Below are positions 16,731 to 26,096 of a stretch of 64,000 bases of DNA, one piece after another. Each line of letters starts with the position of its first letter. Position 1 is the stretch's first letter. Below the pieces are notes generated by a model. That model saw nothing but the letters and a program-made list of their open reading frames with translations, was not told the origin of the DNA and searched no databases. The stretch spans positions 48,829 to 112,828 of the forward strand of contig JAEYPH010000013.1 in NCBI GenBank assembly GCA_023410875.1. The letters are read 5' to 3'. Position numbers and translations under genes: made by a program. The DNA comes from Bacillota bacterium (GTDB lineage Bacteria > Bacillota > Clostridia > Christensenellales > UMGS416).

Positions 16731-17621
16731 ATGAGCAAGAACGTGCACACCTATACCGACGCTGCTCGGGAGACACCTGGCAGCTGGTTGCTGCGCTTCA
16801 TCAAGGGCGCCATCATCATCGCAGGGTTCCTGCTGCCGGGCATCAGCGGCGGCGTGCTGGCCGTGGTGCTGGGCATCTATGAGCCGCTGATGCGCATATT
16901 GGGCAACCCGAAAACTCTGTTTCGCCGCGAGACGCTGCGGTTCTTTCTGCCGGTCGTGCTGGGCGCAGGCGCGGGCATGATCCTGTTCGCGTGGCTGCTC
17001 TCGGCGCTGCTGGATCGCTACGCTGCTTACGTGATGTGGTTTTTCATCGGCGGTATCGTCGGCACATTTCCTTCGCTTTACCGCACTGCCGGCCAGCGGG
17101 GCCGCACACCCGGCCAGTGGGTGCTGGCTGCGGTATTCGTCATCGTCACCGCCTGGGGGTTGCACCTGCTGAGCCCCGGCGGGGAGGAAGCCGCCGCTGC
17201 CATTGCGCCGGTAATGCCCGTGAACAGCCTGTGGACGTGGCTGTTTGCCGGGGCTTTGATGGGCCTGGGCACGGTGCTGCCGGGCCTGAGCCCCTCCAAC
17301 TTCCTGCTTTTCCTGGGGCTGCTGACGCCGCTGATGACCGGCATCAAGTCGTTGGATCCCTTGGTCGTGCTGGGCGCGGCGGCGGGCTTCGTTGTATGCG
17401 CTCTGGCGCTGGCCAAGCTTATGAACTGGCTGTTTGAGCGCTTCCATGGTTGGATGTACCACGCGATACTGGGCATCGTCGTGGGTTCCACGCTGGTCAT
17501 ATTGCCCGGGGATTTCCTGACCGCGGTGTTGAGCGCGGGCATCTTCGTGCTGGGCCTGGCGGCTTCGCTGTGGATGGGTGAGAAAGAATCGCTAAAGGAC
17601 CAAGCGCTGCAAGATAAATAG
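16731..17621 (+). CDS. DUF368 membrane protein, PopT-type undecaprenyl-phosphate translocase candidate
   Basis: 296 residues with about eight to nine membrane segments. Family motifs are LLPGISGGVLAVVLGIYE near the N-terminus and its echo VLPGLSPSNFLLFLGL in the second half, so the protein is an inverted internal repeat. DUF368 proteins (PopT) have been shown to recycle undecaprenyl phosphate across the membrane in other bacteria; the assignment here is by family. Its place after uppP and lepB fits a lipid-carrier recycling block. The start was chosen at the ATG preceded by GGACGTGGGT; the longer frame runs into lepB. Confidence 0.85.
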   Translation: MSKNVHTYTDAARETPGSWLLRFIKGAIIIAGFLLPGISGGVLAVVLGIYEPLMRILGNPKTLFRRETLRFFLPVVLGAGAGMILFAWLLSALLDRYAAYVMWFFIGGIVGTFPSLYRTAGQRGRTPGQWVLAAVFVIVTAWGLHLLSPGGEEAAAAIAPVMPVNSLWTWLFAGALMGLGTVLPGLSPSNFLLFLGLLTPLMTGIKSLDPLVVLGAAAGFVVCALALAKLMNWLFERFHGWMYHAILGIVVGSTLVILPGDFLTAVLSAGIFVLGLAASLWMGEKESLKDQALQDK

Positions 17622-17684
17622 TGCGGCTACCCTGCTAAAACCTGGGAAGCGCATGTAAATTTTTGCAAGATTTTTTTTGCTAAG

Positions 17685-17718
17685 ATGCCAGGAATTCGTA
17701 GGGTTGCCTGGCATTTTT
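17685..17718 (+). terminator. Intrinsic terminator after the envelope block
   Basis: ATGCCAGG pairs with CCTGGCAT across a 14-base loop and is followed by five Ts. It separates the uppP-to-DUF368 group from the Tad leader region. Confidence 0.7.
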
Positions 17719-17816
17719 GCTTATTCTTGTGGATAATGCAGCTTTTTGCCGTGAAAGATACAAGCTGTGCCACTTTTCGCCGGACATGGCGAATATTGGC
17801 GTACGCAATAAAGAAC

Positions 17817-17845
17817 TTGCAAGCCGCACTTATTGGTGATATGTT
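17817..17845 (+). promoter_or_regulatory. Putative promoter for the riboswitch-led Tad transcript
   Basis: TTGCAA (17817-17822), a 17-bp spacer and TATGTT (17840-17845) lie about 35 bases ahead of the first cyclic-di-GMP aptamer. Confidence 0.45.
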
Positions 17846-17880
17846 ATACACAAAGATGAGAGCGGCTCATGGCCAGATCA

Positions 17881-17972
17881 TCGACAAAGGTAAACCTGCC
17901 GAAAGGCAGCGACACAAAGCTACAGGGCCTAACGGCGAAAGCCTATGGCAGCCAGTTGCCGAAAGATAGGGG
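17881..17972 (+). promoter_or_regulatory. Cyclic-di-GMP-I (GEMM-I) riboswitch, copy 1
   Basis: The aptamer core reads GGTAAACC, a CTGCC-GAAA-GGCAG hairpin capped by the conserved GAAA tetraloop, GACACAAAGCTACAGGGCCT, a second GCGAAAGC hairpin, then GGCAGCCAGTTGCCG, which are the defining segments of GEMM-I. A terminator at 18024-18056 follows, so ligand binding probably sets readthrough. This copy is separated from copy 2 by a dispersed repeat. Confidence 0.88.
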
Positions 17973-18023
17973 CGTCCCATGTGTGGGCGAGCCGCTTGGC
18001 TTGTCGCATCAAGGAGCGTGGCA

Positions 18024-18056
18024 CCCGTTTTCCGGCAACGGAAAACGGGTTTTTTG
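18024..18056 (+). terminator. Terminator of riboswitch 1
   Basis: A 10-bp stem CCCGTTTTCC/GGAAAACGGG with loop GGCAAC is followed by six Ts. It is placed 50 bases after the aptamer as expected for an expression platform. Confidence 0.85.
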
Positions 18057-18096
18057 TCGTTTCTCCATCGGCATGATACCTGCTCCACTCCCCGAA

Positions 18097-18305
18097 CCGA
18101 CCGTCGGTTCACCCGACTGGAGGAAACCAACACCGGAGGTATTCTCGCTCAACAACTCCCGCCAACAGGCGATCTTCGTATCCAGTAAAAAGGTTATGAG
18201 AGCCGAAGGCGAGACGCAGCCCGGCGACGGTTATCGCCGGGCAAGAACGGAAGACCGTCACAAGACGTCCAAATCGCCGAGGTGCAACAGCACCGAGGCG
18301 AAAGG
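18097..18305 (-). repeat. Dispersed multi-hairpin repeat, copy A (full)
   Basis: On the minus strand it runs H1 (18262-18305, inner arms GGTGC/GCACC), H2 (18220-18241, CCCGGCG/CGCCGGG around the conserved loop), H3 (about 18154-18172) and H4 (18097-18128). It lies exactly between the two riboswitches. Confidence 0.75.
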
Positions 18306-18310
18306 GCACC

Positions 18311-18393
18311 GATAATAGTAAACCTGTCGAAAGGCAGCGACACAAAGCTACAGGGCCTAAGGGCGAAAGCCTATGGCAGCCAGTTGCCGAAAG
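18311..18393 (+). promoter_or_regulatory. Cyclic-di-GMP-I (GEMM-I) riboswitch, copy 2
   Basis: Nearly identical to copy 1 over the core: the GAAA tetraloop hairpin (here CTGTC-GAAA-GGCAG with one wobble pair), GACACAAAGCTACAGGGCCT, GCGAAAGC and GGCAGCCAGTTGCCG. The 5' flank differs (AATAGTAAACC in place of AAAGGTAAACC), so the basal stem may be weaker. A terminator at 18457-18494 and then the prepilin peptidase gene follow directly. Confidence 0.87.
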
Positions 18394-18456
18394 CCGCGCA
18401 TCGTTCCACTTCCATGGGTGGGGTCTATTTCCCTGTCCGCTGTTTGGGGAACCTTC

Positions 18457-18494
18457 AGCCGCAGCCGGCAACTAACCGGGCTGCGGCTTTTTTG
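18457..18494 (+). terminator. Terminator of riboswitch 2, ahead of the Tad operon
   Basis: AGCCGCAGCC pairs with GGCTGCGGCT and is followed by six Ts, 21 bases before the prepilin peptidase start. All Tad transcription from upstream must pass it. Confidence 0.85.
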
Positions 18495-18514
18495 ATTCGA
18501 AGCGGGAGGGTTCC

Positions 18515-19186
18515 ATGGACCAGTGGATGATGATGACGATGATGCTGCTGTTGGGCGCGGCTTCCGGTTGGGCGCTGCGGCCCTACACGGCATGGATCGT
18601 CACCCTGCGGTCCGGCGGCTCGCTGGCCATCCGCCGAGAGGCCCCAAGCGCGCTGGTCGCAGCCGCGCCTCTGGTGGGCGGCATCGGCTGGGCGCTGTGT
18701 TGGGCGCTGGTCCCTTCGCACCTGGAGGCCATGGAGCTGGCCCTGCTGCTGACCGCCACGCTGGCGCTCACCGCCATCGACCTGCGCATCCGCGTGATCC
18801 CCAACGAGCTCGTGATGGCGCTGCTGCTCGTAAGCGCGGCCTTCGCCTTGATGGAGCATGGCATAGCGGCGCTGCCGCTGCGCCTGCTGGGCATGGCCGC
18901 GGCGCTGGTGCTCTTCCTGGGCACGGCCCTGATGGGCCTGAGCAAGATCGGCGGCGGCGACATCAAGCTGGCCATGGCCATCGGCTTCGCTGCGGGCTGG
19001 CCCAACATCCTGGTGGCCGTGACGGCCATGGGAGTCGCAGCGCTGGCCTCCCGCCTGTGGGACAGCCAGCCCTGGAGCCTCCGCCTTAAGACCCAACTGC
19101 CCTTTGCGGGCTTTTTGATGATCGGCCTGCTGGCCGCGCTGGTCTTGGACAAGGCGCGCCTGCTGGCCCCCCTGCTGGGCTCGTGA
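18515..19186 (+). CDS. Prepilin peptidase (A24 family, TadV/CpaA type)
   Basis: 223 residues, polytopic. The two catalytic aspartates of the family are visible in TAIDLRIRVIPNE and in the conserved KIGGGDIKLAMAIG. There is no N-terminal methylase domain, as usual for Tad-associated peptidases. It cleaves the Flp prepilins at the membrane's cytoplasmic face. The start follows GCGGGAGGG. It is the first gene after the cyclic-di-GMP riboswitch. Confidence 0.88.
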   Translation: MDQWMMMTMMLLLGAASGWALRPYTAWIVTLRSGGSLAIRREAPSALVAAAPLVGGIGWALCWALVPSHLEAMELALLLTATLALTAIDLRIRVIPNELVMALLLVSAAFALMEHGIAALPLRLLGMAAALVLFLGTALMGLSKIGGGDIKLAMAIGFAAGWPNILVAVTAMGVAALASRLWDSQPWSLRLKTQLPFAGFLMIGLLAALVLDKARLLAPLLGS

Positions 19187-19292
19187 GGTGGAAAGGGGGA
19201 AGGGGCGATGAGCCCATAAAACGCGGTCGGAATAAACCCATACATATCATGGCACAAACACGAACCGAAAAGAAAACAGAAGGAGTGCAGTC

Positions 19293-19466
19293 ATGAAAAA
19301 CGTCGTCAAGCTGTTCAAGAGCGAAGAAGGACAAGGCATGGTGGAATACGGCCTGATCATCGCGCTGGTGGCCGTGGTGGCCATCGTAGGTCTGACGCTG
19401 CTGGGCCCCAAGATCAGGGATATGTTCACGAACATCGCCGGCCAACTCAACGCCAACCCGACCTAA
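19293..19466 (+). CDS. flp: Flp/Fap-type pilin, copy 1
   Basis: 57 residues: MKNVVKLFKSEEGQGMVEYG, then a single hydrophobic segment and a short polar tail. The leader ends at Gly, and the Gly/Gln-Gly-MVEYG junction with Glu at position +5 after cleavage is the class IVb pilin processing site. An AGGAG site is upstream. It differs from copies 2 and 3 by Val for Ile at residue 4 and Gln for Lys near the end (GQLNANPT). Confidence 0.92.
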   Translation: MKNVVKLFKSEEGQGMVEYGLIIALVAVVAIVGLTLLGPKIRDMFTNIAGQLNANPT

Positions 19467-19501
19467 ACCTAAAACACTGCAAAAGCGAAGGAGAGACTGT
19501 C

Positions 19502-19675
19502 ATGAAAAACATCGTCAAGCTGTTCAAGAGCGAAGAAGGACAAGGCATGGTGGAATACGGCCTGATCATCGCGCTGGTGGCCGTTGTGGCCATCGTGGGT
19601 CTGACACTGCTGGGCCCCAAGATCAGGGACATGTTCACGAACATCGCCGGCAAGCTCAACGCCAACCCGACCTAA
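19502..19675 (+). CDS. flp: Flp/Fap-type pilin, copy 2
   Basis: 57 residues, identical in protein sequence to copy 3. A GAAGGAGAG site is upstream. The stop codon TAA is part of the CTAA target duplication made by the downstream MITE, so the insertion left the coding sequence intact. Confidence 0.92.
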   Translation: MKNIVKLFKSEEGQGMVEYGLIIALVAVVAIVGLTLLGPKIRDMFTNIAGKLNANPT

Positions 19676-19837
19676 GGAAGCGCTGAATAAAGCCTGGCAT
19701 CCGCCTTGCTTGGTCTTTTTCCGCCCTGCTGCGTTGTCGTCAGTTGCTTATGCTCTATGGCATAGGCGCCCTCCTTCGCCTTGCAGGACGAAAAAATCCA
19801 CTACGCATTTCGGATGCCCCATTTAATCAGCGATTCC
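19676..19837 (+). mobile_element. MITE, 162 bp, IS5-like target duplication
   Basis: The ends GGAAGCGCTGAATAAA and (reverse strand) GGAATCGCTGATTAAA form imperfect terminal inverted repeats that continue into GGCATCCG. The element is flanked by CTAA at 19672-19675 and 19838-19841. A 4-bp YTAR duplication is what IS5-group transposases make. It has no coding capacity. Comparison with the copy 1 to copy 2 spacer (ACCTAAACCTAAAACACTGC) shows where it inserted. Confidence 0.8.
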
Positions 19838-19876
19838 CTAAGCCTAAAACACTGCAAAAGCGAAGGAGAGACTGTT

Positions 19877-20050
19877 ATGAAAAACATCGTCAAGCTGTTC
19901 AAGAGCGAAGAAGGACAAGGCATGGTGGAATATGGCCTGATCATCGCGCTGGTGGCCGTGGTGGCCATCGTGGGTCTGACGCTGCTGGGTCCCAAGATCA
20001 GGGATATGTTCACGAACATCGCCGGCAAGCTCAACGCCAACCCGACCTGA
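19877..20050 (+). CDS. flp: Flp/Fap-type pilin, copy 3
   Basis: 57 residues, same protein as copy 2, with the same upstream spacer and GAAGGAGAG site. The frame reads back into the MITE, but the conserved pilin start is the ATG at the N-terminal MKNIVKLF. Copies 1-3 form a tandem triplication of gene plus spacer. Confidence 0.92.
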   Translation: MKNIVKLFKSEEGQGMVEYGLIIALVAVVAIVGLTLLGPKIRDMFTNIAGKLNANPT

Positions 20051-20137
20051 CGCAGACTTCCGGTTTCGCCCCTCCCGCGCGGTTTTGTTCAGGGCAGGCC
20101 GCGCGGGGGGACGGTTTTTAAGCAGAAAGGCAAAAAG

Positions 20138-20554
20138 ATGTCACAAATCGCACGCGGCCTGAAAAACCGAAAAGGGCAATCCATGGTGGAGTTGGCATTG
20201 GTGATGCCGATTTTATTGCTGGTCGTGTGCGGCATCGTGGATTTCGGCTGGGTGTTTAGCAACAACATGATCACCAGCTACAGCAGCCGCGAGGGCGCCC
20301 GCTTTGGCACCATCGTGGCCGACCAGGCCGACGCCGCTGCGCAGGTCACCGATCGTGTCATGGCCGTGACACCGGCTTTTTCCCACGGCGGCATCCAGGT
20401 CGCGACGACATTCACCAATGCCGCGCAGCCGGAGGATGGTGACGTCAAGGTCACGGTGCGGTACACCTTTCCGCTTCTGACGCCCTTCGCCCAGATGATC
20501 TTCGGCAGGACGACCTATACGACGGTGAGCTCCTGCCAGATGAAAGCGGAATAA
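20138..20554 (+). CDS. tadE: TadE-family minor pseudopilin
   Basis: 138 residues. The N-terminal NRKGQSMVELALVMPILLLV is the TadE signature (KGQ-x-x-VE-x-A followed by a hydrophobic helix), processed by the prepilin peptidase. The rest is a small extracellular domain. It has an AAAGGC site and follows the pilins by 87 bases. It acts in Flp pilus assembly. Confidence 0.88.
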   Translation: MSQIARGLKNRKGQSMVELALVMPILLLVVCGIVDFGWVFSNNMITSYSSREGARFGTIVADQADAAAQVTDRVMAVTPAFSHGGIQVATTFTNAAQPEDGDVKVTVRYTFPLLTPFAQMIFGRTTYTTVSSCQMKAE

Positions 20555-20562
20555 CAGCTAAA

Positions 20563-20652
20563 TGTCTGCCGACGGTTATCGGCAGACAAGCAACAAATAA
20601 ATTGTCAAGACGTTGGAATCGCCGGGACGCCGCAGCGTCGAAGGCGAAAGGA
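20563..20652 (-). repeat. Dispersed multi-hairpin repeat, partial copy B (H1 and H2)
   Basis: H2 is GTCTGCCG/CGGCAGAC around the conserved loop (20564-20587), and H1 has inner arms GACGC/GCGTC (20605-20652). It lies inside the Tad operon between tadE and the TadG-like gene. Its end, GGCGAAAGG, makes up the ribosome binding site of that gene. Confidence 0.72.
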
Positions 20653-20660
20653 GGGTACCA

Positions 20661-21737
20661 ATGCCGACCAAACTTCTGATCTACCTGTGGAAAAACACCC
20701 GCGGCGCTACGATGATACTGGCGACCGTCGTCATGGTCGCGGCGCTGGGCTTCACCGCCATCGTCGTGGATGTCGGCACCGTGGCGCTGGAGAAGCAGCG
20801 CATGCAGAACGCCATCGACGCGGCTTCGCTGGCCGCCGCCCGCGATCTGCCCGACACGGCCAGGGCATCGTCCACCGCCGTGGAATACATCGAAAAGAAC
20901 GGTTACCAGGCGAGCGACGTCAACATCGCCTTTGCCGACGACGATACCGTGATCCGCATCACCGGCAGCAAGCGGGTGGATTACACCTTCGGCCGCGTGC
21001 TGGGGCTTTCGGGCACCACGATTACGCCCGAATGCGCCGCCGGCCTGGGCAGCGCCGGAGGGGCCTTCGGCTATGCGATCTTCTCCGGCAGCACCTCATC
21101 AACGATGTCCCTCAACGGCAGCGAATATTACGTTAATGGCAGCACCCACACCAACTACAAGTTCGCCGGCAACGGCTCGCGCCTGACCATCACCGGCGCT
21201 TGCGAGGCGGTCAAGACGATCTCCATCAACGGCTCCCAGATCGATGTGCCCACCCGCATCCCCAATGCGCCGATCGTCGAGATGCCGGACTTCTCGGAGG
21301 AGATCCGCCAACAGGCCGAGGCCGTCGGCCAGCTCTTCAATGGCAACAAGACCTACAACGGCAGCGCCATCGATGTGTCGGCGCCGATCTACGTCAACGG
21401 CAACGTCACGATCAACGGCAGCAGGTTTCACGGTGTGGGTTGCATCTTCGCTACCGGCTCCATCACCTTCAACGGCAGCTCCCAGAATGTGAGCACCGGC
21501 GACGCGATCTGCATCTACAGCAAGACCGGCAACATCACCGTCAACGGCTCCGCCGCCACGATCGATGGCATCCTCTACGCGCCCAACGGCAGCGTCAACA
21601 TGAACGGCTCCAGCCAGCAGGTCAACGGCCGCGTCATCGGCAATACCGTTAACCTCAACGGCAGCGCCATCCGCGTCATCAGCAGCGAGGAGGACCTCAA
21701 GAGCATTCCGATCACTTACGTTCGGTTGATCCACTAA
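20661..21737 (+). CDS. TadG-like pilus protein with an NGS-repeat beta-helix domain
   Basis: 358 residues from the ATG after AAAGGAGGG. The N-terminal Tad/TadG-type segment (RGATMILATVVMVAALGFTA, then a helix with KQRMQNAIDAASLAAA) anchors it in the membrane. From about residue 140 onward the protein is built of short repeats with eleven NGS tripeptides (LNGS, VNGS, INGS, FNGS and so on), like the polymer-forming, bactofilin-type beta-helix. Usual TadG proteins carry a VWA or plain domain here, so this is a different extracellular module, perhaps an adhesin or scaffold. Confidence 0.8.
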   Translation: MPTKLLIYLWKNTRGATMILATVVMVAALGFTAIVVDVGTVALEKQRMQNAIDAASLAAARDLPDTARASSTAVEYIEKNGYQASDVNIAFADDDTVIRITGSKRVDYTFGRVLGLSGTTITPECAAGLGSAGGAFGYAIFSGSTSSTMSLNGSEYYVNGSTHTNYKFAGNGSRLTITGACEAVKTISINGSQIDVPTRIPNAPIVEMPDFSEEIRQQAEAVGQLFNGNKTYNGSAIDVSAPIYVNGNVTINGSRFHGVGCIFATGSITFNGSSQNVSTGDAICIYSKTGNITVNGSAATIDGILYAPNGSVNMNGSSQQVNGRVIGNTVNLNGSAIRVISSEEDLKSIPITYVRLIH

Positions 21738-21764
21738 TATCCGCAGTAACAGGGGAGTTTTTCT

Positions 21765-22616
21765 GTGAAGAAGATCCGCATCATCGCCGCCATCGCCGCG
21801 GTCGTCCTGGCCATCAGCGTCTATGTGTATCTGGACAGCCTGAAAAAGCCGCCCGTTGAGGCGCCGCGTTCGCCGGTGGTTGTGGCCAAGGCGGCCATTC
21901 ACGCCGGCGACGTCATCAGAGAGGACATGGTCTCGGTCATAAGCCTGCCCAGCGAGTCGGTGCTGACCGGCGCCGCCCGCACGACCGATGAGGTCGTCGG
22001 GCGCATCAGCGAGCGCAACTCCGAGGCCGGCGAGCAGCTGCTGGTGTCGCGCTTTCTGCAACCCGGCGAATCCAACGGCGGCTTGAGCTACGTCGTGCAG
22101 AGCGGCATGCGGGCCATCACGATCCCCATCGACGCCATCAACGGCGTGGCCGGCTTGATCAAGCCCCGCAACCGCGTGGATTTGCTGGTTTCGCTTGATT
22201 TGGCCCTGAGCGCAGAGCAGAGCGAGAGCCCTGCTCCCACGCCGACCCCCACTGCGACACCGTCTCCCGGCGTCAGCGCCACTGCGACGGCCCCCACGGC
22301 AACACCGTCTCCCGGCGTCAGCGCCTCCGCGCCGGCTGCCACGCCCACACCGCCACCACTAAAACGGTACTCCGTCGTCGCCATGCAGAACATCCTGGTG
22401 CTGGCCGTGGGCCAGAACCTGGACTCTGGCAGCGACGCCGGCCGGGACGCCGCGGCGGGTGCTGGCACCATCACGCTGCAGGTGACGCCGGAACAGGCCC
22501 AGAAGATCAATCTGGCGGCCTCCATAGCCGGTATGATCCGCCTGACGCTGCGCTCGCAGCTGGACACCGAGACCCAGGATCTGCCGCCCATGGACGAGTC
22601 TATATTCTACAAGTAA
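21765..22616 (+). CDS. cpaB: Flp pilus assembly protein CpaB/RcpC
   Basis: 283 residues, GTG start. There is one N-terminal membrane segment (about 5-24), then an SAF-type domain (VVVAKAAIHAGDVIREDMV, about 42-100). The characteristic RcpC/CpaB domain has GMRAITIPIDAINGVAGLIKPRNRVDLLV and is interrupted by a Pro/Thr/Ser-rich linker of about 45 residues containing two near-identical ATPSPGVSA repeats. It is thought to act at the outer part of the Tad machine; in a single-membrane cell its role must lie in the wall. Confidence 0.87.
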   Translation: MKKIRIIAAIAAVVLAISVYVYLDSLKKPPVEAPRSPVVVAKAAIHAGDVIREDMVSVISLPSESVLTGAARTTDEVVGRISERNSEAGEQLLVSRFLQPGESNGGLSYVVQSGMRAITIPIDAINGVAGLIKPRNRVDLLVSLDLALSAEQSESPAPTPTPTATPSPGVSATATAPTATPSPGVSASAPAATPTPPPLKRYSVVAMQNILVLAVGQNLDSGSDAGRDAAAGAGTITLQVTPEQAQKINLAASIAGMIRLTLRSQLDTETQDLPPMDESIFYK

Positions 22617-22629
22617 GGCAGGAATCGCA

Positions 22630-23805
22630 TTGAAAACCAGCGTTTTACTGATAAGCCGCAGCGAGGAAAAGCGCCAGGCGCTGCACAGCCTGATGGATGC
22701 CAACGAGTTCGGCGTCGTGACCGGGGTAAAGGGTGGTCTGTCGGCGATGGAGAAGGTGGACAGCATGTCTCCGGACATCGTCGTGCTGGCGCTGTCCAGC
22801 GCCGATCCGGACACCTTCACCGTGTGTGAGCGCATCTATCTGGGCAAGCCCAAGTGCACGATCGTGCTGGTGGCCGATGCGGTGGACGTGGACACGGTGC
22901 GCCGCGCGCTGGAGGCGGGAGCCACCAGCCTGATCGGCTGGCCGGGCAGCCCGGCGGAGTTCACCACGGCGCTGCGCGCCGCCCACAGCCGCAAGAACAC
23001 CCACCTGGGCGCGCTGGGAGACCCGGACAAGCTGGGCAAGAGCAGCAAGGTGATCACGGTGTTTGGCACCAAGGGCGGCATCGGCAAGACCACCATCGCC
23101 GTGAACCTGGCGGTAAAGCTCTCGCAGATGGGCCAAAAGGTCGCGCTGCTGGATCTGGATCTGCAGTTCGGCGACGTCAGCGTCTTCATGGATCTGGAAG
23201 CCAAGGACACGCTCTCAGAGCTGGTGCGGGATAAGCCGGACATGGACATCGACTCCATCCGCAGCTACATGCTGCTGCACGCCTCCGGCGTGCATGTGCT
23301 GTGCGCGCCCAACAGCCCGGAATTCGCCGACACGATCACCAGCCGCCACATCGAAAAGCTGCTGGGGGCCGTGCGCGGCTATTACGACTACATCATCATC
23401 GACACGCCGGCCATGCTGGGCGAATGCACACTGACGGCTATAGAGGGCAGCTCCCAGGTGCTGTTCGTTCTGGGGCTGGACATCTCGATCCTGCGCAACG
23501 CCCGCATCTGCCTGGGCCTGCTGGAAAGCCTGCAGCAGCGCGACAAGGTCATGTTGGTCATCAACCGTGAGGTGGAAGGCTCGGTTACAATCCATGACGT
23601 TCAGCGCATCATGGACCGGCCCATCGTGGCACGCTTTCCCACCGATTGGCGCCTGGCCGTGGGCGCTCTCAACCGCGGCATGCCCTTGGTGCAGAGCGCC
23701 CCCAATTCCGCGCTCAGCCGCGCCATCGCCGCCTTTGCCCAGAACATGGTGCAGGGTGAGGCCCCGGCCCGCAAGAAGGGCCGCGCCGCCGGGCGCAAGG
23801 GGTAG
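22630..23805 (+). CDS. cpaE: Pilus assembly ATPase CpaE/TadZ (receiver-like plus MinD-like)
   Basis: 391 residues, TTG start. A response-regulator-like N-terminal domain (1-120) has Ala where the phospho-acceptor Asp would be (PDIVVLALS), as in other CpaE/TadZ proteins. The C-terminal MinD/ParA ATPase has the deviant Walker A KGGIGKT at 148-154, DLDLQFGDVSVF and IDTPAML. It positions the Tad machine at the pole in other bacteria. It lies between cpaB and cpaF, the usual order. Confidence 0.9.
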   Translation: MKTSVLLISRSEEKRQALHSLMDANEFGVVTGVKGGLSAMEKVDSMSPDIVVLALSSADPDTFTVCERIYLGKPKCTIVLVADAVDVDTVRRALEAGATSLIGWPGSPAEFTTALRAAHSRKNTHLGALGDPDKLGKSSKVITVFGTKGGIGKTTIAVNLAVKLSQMGQKVALLDLDLQFGDVSVFMDLEAKDTLSELVRDKPDMDIDSIRSYMLLHASGVHVLCAPNSPEFADTITSRHIEKLLGAVRGYYDYIIIDTPAMLGECTLTAIEGSSQVLFVLGLDISILRNARICLGLLESLQQRDKVMLVINREVEGSVTIHDVQRIMDRPIVARFPTDWRLAVGALNRGMPLVQSAPNSALSRAIAAFAQNMVQGEAPARKKGRAAGRKG

Positions 23806-23808
23806 CCC

Positions 23809-25167
<1,359 letters not shown>

Positions 25168-25168
25168 C

Positions 25169-26089
25169 GTGGTTAGCCTCATTTCTCTGATCGCTGCGGT
25201 GCTGGTCTTCTGCGTCGTCGTGCTTGTGCTGGGCTTTGTGCACAGAGACAAGCTGCGCATCCGCGCCCGCGTGGACGCCATGGCCGCGCCGACCCAGGCT
25301 GCCCGGGAGCGCAAGGCCCGGCCCGGCCGGGAGCGCTCCTCCCGCGTGGGCGGCAAGCTGGCCGGCCAACTGGAAGGCGCCGGCATTCTGCTGCGGGCCG
25401 ACGAGTTCGTGTTGATCTGGGTGTGCGTGACGGTGGTACCGGCGGGCCTGCTGCTGTTCTTCAAGGCCAACCCGGTAACGGCCTTCGCCGTGGCGGCCTC
25501 CGGTGCGGTGCTGCCGCCCATGCTGGTGGCCATGGCGCGGCGCAAGCGGCTGACACTCTTTGACAAGCAGCTGGGCGACGCGCTGGGCATCATCGGCAAC
25601 TCGCTGCGGGCGGGCTTCACGTTTCAGCAAGCCATGGACAGCATTGCCGCGGAGATGCCCGACCCGATCTCCAAGGAGTTCGGCAAGGCCCTGCGGGAGA
25701 TGCGCCTGGGCGTACCCGTGGAAGCGGCGTTGGACAACATGGTGCGCCGCATGAACAACGCGGACCTGGAGATGCTGGTGACCGCCGTGCTAATCCAGCG
25801 CCAGGTGGGCGGCAATCTGGCCGAGGTCATCGACAGCATCGCCGTCACGATCAAGGACCGGCTCAAGATCAAGGGCGACGTGCGGGTGCTCACGGCCTCC
25901 GGGCGCATGAGCGGCACCGTCATCGGCCTGATGCCGGTGTTCATTTCCCTGATCCTGATGTTCACGAATCCGACCTACATTATGACTTTCTTCAACACGT
26001 TCATCGGTATCATCATGCTGTGCGTCGCAGTGGTCATGGAGACCATCGGTTTTCTGATCGTCACCAAGATCGTCAACATCAAATATTGA
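25169..26089 (+). CDS. tadB: Tad membrane platform protein TadB
   Basis: 306 residues, GTG start. A T2SSF-type domain (LFDKQLGDALGIIGNSLRAG onward, about 130-260) is flanked by membrane helices at both ends. With TadC it forms the inner-membrane platform of the Flp pilus machine. Confidence 0.9.
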   Translation: MVSLISLIAAVLVFCVVVLVLGFVHRDKLRIRARVDAMAAPTQAARERKARPGRERSSRVGGKLAGQLEGAGILLRADEFVLIWVCVTVVPAGLLLFFKANPVTAFAVAASGAVLPPMLVAMARRKRLTLFDKQLGDALGIIGNSLRAGFTFQQAMDSIAAEMPDPISKEFGKALREMRLGVPVEAALDNMVRRMNNADLEMLVTAVLIQRQVGGNLAEVIDSIAVTIKDRLKIKGDVRVLTASGRMSGTVIGLMPVFISLILMFTNPTYIMTFFNTFIGIIMLCVAVVMETIGFLIVTKIVNIKY

Positions 26090-26096
26090 GGTTCTG

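Noticed and set aside
19676..19837. Frame running from the MITE into pilin copy 3 as an N-terminally extended pilin
   Set aside because: The pilin has its own ribosome site and the same short leader as copies 1 and 2; the upstream part is transposon sequence.
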